Shown: positions 6,179 through 8,225 of the stretch, piece by piece
Layout of the letters: every line of letters starts with the position of its first letter
Numbering within the stretch: the first letter of the stretch is position 1
Assembly: GCA_003561595.1 (NCBI GenBank)
Contig: PWWF01000132.1
Location: forward strand, 1 to 8,225
DNA: 8,225 nt
From: Paracoccaceae bacterium
Lineage (GTDB): Bacteria; Pseudomonadota; Alphaproteobacteria; Rhodobacterales; Rhodobacteraceae
Reading direction: 5' to 3'
The notes under the pieces: generated by a model
Told to the model about the DNA's origin: nothing
The model's database searches: none
Seen by the model: the letters and a program-made list of their open reading frames with translations, nothing else
Translations under genes and position numbers: made by a program

Positions 6179-7150
6179 TCAGTTCGCGTGATACGCCTCG
6201 AGCACGGCAGCGCCCGTCTCGCCTGCTTCCTCGATCCACTCTTCGGCCATGATCTCGCCGATTTCGGACAGGCGGGCCGACAGCGCGTCCGAGGGCTGCA
6301 TCACGCTCATGCCCGCCTCTTCCAGCGCGGCGATCTGGGTGTCGGTTTCGGCTTGCGACATCTCCCATCCGCGCGCCTCGGCGGCCTCTGCCGCGGCCAT
6401 GACGGCGTCGCGTTCCTCAGCTGTCAGCGCATCCAGCGCCGAGGCATTCACAAAGACCATGTTCTTGGGCAGCCAGGCCTGCACGTCGATATAATGGCTG
6501 GTGTAATCCCAGGCCTGCGAGGATACGCCCGTCGAGGGTGAGGTGATCATCGACGCCACGCGCCCGGTGCTGAACGCGGTCGGGATATCGCCCGCTTCGA
6601 CCTGCGTGGGGATCATGCCCAGAAGCTGCGCCATCCGTTCGGTCGCGTTGTTATAGGCGCGGAAGGACACGCCCTCCAACTGTTCGGGATCAGTGACTTC
6701 GTCGCGCAGGAACAGTGATTGTCCGGGCCATGGCACGGCATAAAGCAGGATCAGCCCCTGTTCTTCAAGCTCTGCCGACACAGCATCGCGCGATGCCTCC
6801 CACAGTGCCTCTGCCTCTTCATAGCTGGCGGCAAGGAAGGGGATGCTGTCCACCCCGAAAACCGGGTTTTCGTTCACAAGCTGCGACATCAGGATTTCGC
6901 CGATCGGGGCCAGCCCGCGACGCACCGAATCCTTGATCTGCCCATGAGAGAAGAGCGACCCTGCCGAATGCACCGTGATATCGAGCGAGCCATCGGTAGC
7001 CTCGCGGATTTCATCGGCAAAGGCGGTGATGTTCTGGGTGTGAAACACGGAATCGCCGTAAGGTGTGGGCATGTCCCACGCGGTCTGTGCCAGCGTGGGC
7101 GAGGCCATCATGGCCAAGGCGGTTCCGGCAAGTGTGATGCGAAGCGTCAT
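6179..7150 (-). CDS. dctP: TRAP transporter periplasmic solute-binding protein, DctP family
   Basis: A 323-residue periplasmic receptor that captures the substrate and hands it to the DctQM permease. A Sec signal peptide covers residues 1-21 (basic MTLR, hydrophobic core, cleavage expected after the Ala of PTLA, before QTAWDMPTPY). The mature part has the DctP layout: WDMPTPYGDSVFHTQNITAFADEI near the N-terminus, GVDSIPFL (99-106), the LEGVSFRAYNN segment with R164 (158-168), which aligns with the arginine that binds the substrate carboxylate in most DctP proteins, and IPTAFSTGRVASMITSPST (189-207). A carboxylated substrate is therefore likely. Its identity is not visible. The pxp-like genes across the promoter region suggest pyroglutamate or a similar compound. 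The ATG has GGGAG (7161-7157) six bases upstream. It is the first gene of the minus-strand operon. Confidence 0.94.
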   Translation of the reverse strand: MTLRITLAGTALAMMASPTLAQTAWDMPTPYGDSVFHTQNITAFADEIREATDGSLDITVHSAGSLFSHGQIKDSVRRGLAPIGEILMSQLVNENPVFGVDSIPFLAASYEEAEALWEASRDAVSAELEEQGLILLYAVPWPGQSLFLRDEVTDPEQLEGVSFRAYNNATERMAQLLGMIPTQVEAGDIPTAFSTGRVASMITSPSTGVSSQAWDYTSHYIDVQAWLPKNMVFVNASALDALTAEERDAVMAAAEAAEARGWEMSQAETDTQIAALEEAGMSVMQPSDALSARLSEIGEIMAEEWIEEAGETGAAVLEAYHAN

Positions 7151-7199
7151 TTGTGTCTCCCTGTTGTTGAGTGGGTGGTTTCTTTGTTCTTGTGCAAAA

Positions 7200-7229
7200 C
7201 GTTGACATTATGCTAGCAATTCGTCAACG
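7200..7229. promoter_or_regulatory. 30-bp dyad, candidate operator in the divergent dctP/pxpB control region
   Basis: Outer arms CGTTGAC (7200-7206) and GTCAACG (7223-7229) are perfect inverted repeats. An 8-bp palindrome, TGCTAGCA (7211-7218), sits exactly at their centre (7214.5), so 22 of 30 positions obey the dyad. It lies 50 bp before dctP and 75 bp before the pxpB-like start, in the locally AT-rich part of the gap. On the minus strand the bases CATAAT within it (7212-7207) resemble a -10 box, but no good -35 is present. It is probably the binding site of a dimeric or tetrameric regulator. Confidence 0.6.
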
Positions 7230-7238
7230 AAAATCTCG

Positions 7239-7253
7239 GTTGCGCAGTGCAAC
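7239..7253. promoter_or_regulatory. Second small dyad in the divergent control region
   Basis: GTTGC (7239-7243) and GCAAC (7249-7253) form 5-bp inverted arms around GCAGT. It lies between the larger dyad and the pxpB-like gene and could be a weaker or different operator. Five-base arms are short enough to occur by chance. Confidence 0.3.
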
Positions 7254-7303
7254 TCGCGATAGCGCGCTGAAAAACCGATGAAACTTCCAACGATGGAGGA
7301 TGC

Positions 7304-8053
7304 GTGTCCCGCCCCGTTCCGCCCGAGCAACCCGACCAGCCCAAGGTTCATGTCCTCGGGATCGACGGGTTGCAGATCCGCTTTGGCGCCACATTGAGCG
7401 AGGCTGCGAATCGTGCCGCGCTGGCCTTTCGTGCTGCAGTTGAAGCGGATGCGCCGCCGGGAGTGGAAGAGGCGGCGACCTCGCTGACATCGGTCTATCT
7501 GCGCTTTTCACTGGCTGATACGGACCACGTGCAACTGACAGGCGCGTTGCAGCCGCTTCTGGACCGGCAGGACTGGTATCAGGCTGATCTGCCGCGCGGG
7601 CGGCGGCTGTGGCGGGTGCCTGCCGTATTCGGGACGGAGCTTGCGCCGCAATTGCCCGATGTCGCCGCGAAACTGGGCATCCCCCCGGAGGACGCTGCTG
7701 CCGCCCTGTGCGCCGCGCCCCTGCGCGTGCAGGCCATCGGTTTTGCGCCGGGGCAGCCCTATCTGGGTGAATTGCCGCCCGAATGGGATATCCCGCGCCA
7801 GACAGACCTGACGCCCCGCGTCCCAGAGGGCGCGCTGGTGGTGGCGATCCGGCAGGTGGTGCTGTTCTCGGTCAGCACCCCCACGGGCTGGTGGCATGTA
7901 GGCCAGACCGCGCTGCGCCTGTTCCGCCCCGACGCGCCCGAGCCGTTCCTGCTGCGCCCCGGGGACGAGTTGCGCTTTCACTCTGTCAGCCCCGAGGAGT
8001 TTGACAACATTCGCGACCCCGATGGCGGGGCTGTATCGGAAAGACTGGACTGA
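7304..8053 (+). CDS. PxpB/KipI-like protein (5-oxoprolinase subunit B family), divergent
   Basis: A 249-residue cytoplasmic protein of the KipI/PxpB family (also called allophanate hydrolase subunit 1). Characterised PxpB works with PxpA and PxpC in ATP-dependent cleavage of 5-oxoproline to glutamate. Family features are the C-terminal cyclophilin-like part with AIGFAPGQPYLGELP (144-158), PR..VPEGALVVAI (171-182), STPTGWWHVGQT (191-202) and FLLRPGDELRF (215-225). Several usual residues differ: PGFPYLG is PGQPYLG (Q151), the His and Tyr normally before this motif are missing, and the GxQTGxYP stretch reads IRQVVLFS. The protein is longer than E. coli PxpB (218) through an N-terminal leader. 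The GTG at 7304 is the first start after an in-frame stop at 7268, and its GGAGG (7295-7299) is only four bases away. The stop overlaps the next ATG by one base. Oxoprolinase activity is plausible but not assured. Confidence 0.85.
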   Translation: MSRPVPPEQPDQPKVHVLGIDGLQIRFGATLSEAANRAALAFRAAVEADAPPGVEEAATSLTSVYLRFSLADTDHVQLTGALQPLLDRQDWYQADLPRGRRLWRVPAVFGTELAPQLPDVAAKLGIPPEDAAAALCAAPLRVQAIGFAPGQPYLGELPPEWDIPRQTDLTPRVPEGALVVAIRQVVLFSVSTPTGWWHVGQTALRLFRPDAPEPFLLRPGDELRFHSVSPEEFDNIRDPDGGAVSERLD

Positions 8054-8225
8054 TGGCAGAGCTGCAAGTGCATCGCGCAGGACCAGGGGTCACGCTGCAG
8101 GATATGGGGCGCAGGGGCTATCTGGCGCAGGGCCTGTCGCGGGGCGGCGCGATGGACCGGCTGGCGCTGGCGGAAGGGGCCGCGCTGCTGGGGCAGGATG
8201 CGGGCCTGGCGGCGATAGAGGTTGC
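8053..8225 (+). CDS. PxpC/KipA-like protein (5-oxoprolinase subunit C family), 3'-truncated by the window edge
   Basis: Only the first 57 codons are present. The start MAELQVHRAGPGVTLQDMGRRG, then GLSRGGAMDRLALAEGAALLGQ and AAIEV, matches the N-terminus of the KipA/PxpC family (allophanate hydrolase subunit 2, biotin-dependent carboxyltransferase-like), whose usual form is PGxxTTVQDLGRxGY followed by SGAMDxxAxxxAN. In characterised systems this subunit partners PxpB in the oxoprolinase complex. The ATG overlaps the TGA of the upstream gene (TGATG), so translation is coupled. Here the usual Asn after the SGAMD helix is replaced (GAALLG in place of AN-LVG), which again points to a divergent subtype. 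The rest of the gene, and any pxpA, lie beyond the right edge. Confidence 0.88.
   Translation, partial: MAELQVHRAGPGVTLQDMGRRGYLAQGLSRGGAMDRLALAEGAALLGQDAGLAAIEV

Noticed and set aside
1..8225. CRISPR array, tRNA, insertion sequence, phage or toxin-antitoxin genes
   Set aside because: No regularly spaced repeats, cloverleaf-like sequence, transposase motif or terminal inverted repeats were seen. Coding is dense with housekeeping and transport genes throughout.

Overview
The window looks like a chromosomal segment of a GC-rich alphaproteobacterium, most likely of the Rhodobacterales/Rhodobacteraceae. The reasons are codon use strongly biased to G/C at third positions, a complete three-gene TRAP transporter, alphaproteobacterial-type KdsA and KdsB sequences, and a MarR-like regulator of a kind I associate with that group. 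This is inference from sequence style. No rRNA or marker gene is present to prove it.

Layout. Positions 1-926 (+) hold the C-terminal two thirds of a mannitol-dehydrogenase-family polyol oxidoreductase that enters from the left edge. A complete transaldolase gene follows (1015-1974, +) and ends at a strong hairpin terminator (1986-2017). Everything from 2021 to 7150 is on the minus strand. In transcription order it is: dctP-like solute-binding protein (7150-6179), an intergenic hairpin, dctQ-like small permease (6117-5563), dctM-like large permease (5563-4259), a MarR-like winged-helix regulator that probably starts inside dctM (4289-3732), then kdsB (3636-2836) and kdsA (2839-2021), which overlap by ATGA. 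Across a 153-bp divergent control region, a plus-strand pair begins: a pxpB/kipI-like gene (7304-8053) and the start of a pxpC/kipA-like gene (8053 to the right edge).

How the genes work together. The left part concerns sugars and sugar alcohols (polyol to ketose oxidation, non-oxidative pentose phosphate pathway). KdsA and KdsB make Kdo-8-phosphate and activate Kdo as CMP-Kdo for lipopolysaccharide or capsule. The TRAP transporter, its linked regulator and the divergent pxpBC-like pair form a plausible uptake-plus-catabolism module. 5-oxoproline (pyroglutamate) is the leading substrate guess, but the PxpB homologue has lost several usual motif residues, so another lactam or amide-like substrate is possible. 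The divergent control region carries a notable 30-bp dyad that is a good operator candidate.

I see no mobile element, CRISPR array, tRNA or rRNA, phage gene, or clear evidence of a wholly new system. The most interesting points are the divergent PxpB paralogue beside a TRAP operon, the dyad in the shared promoter region, the regulator that overlaps dctM, and substitutions at usually conserved sites in KdsB and the polyol dehydrogenase.
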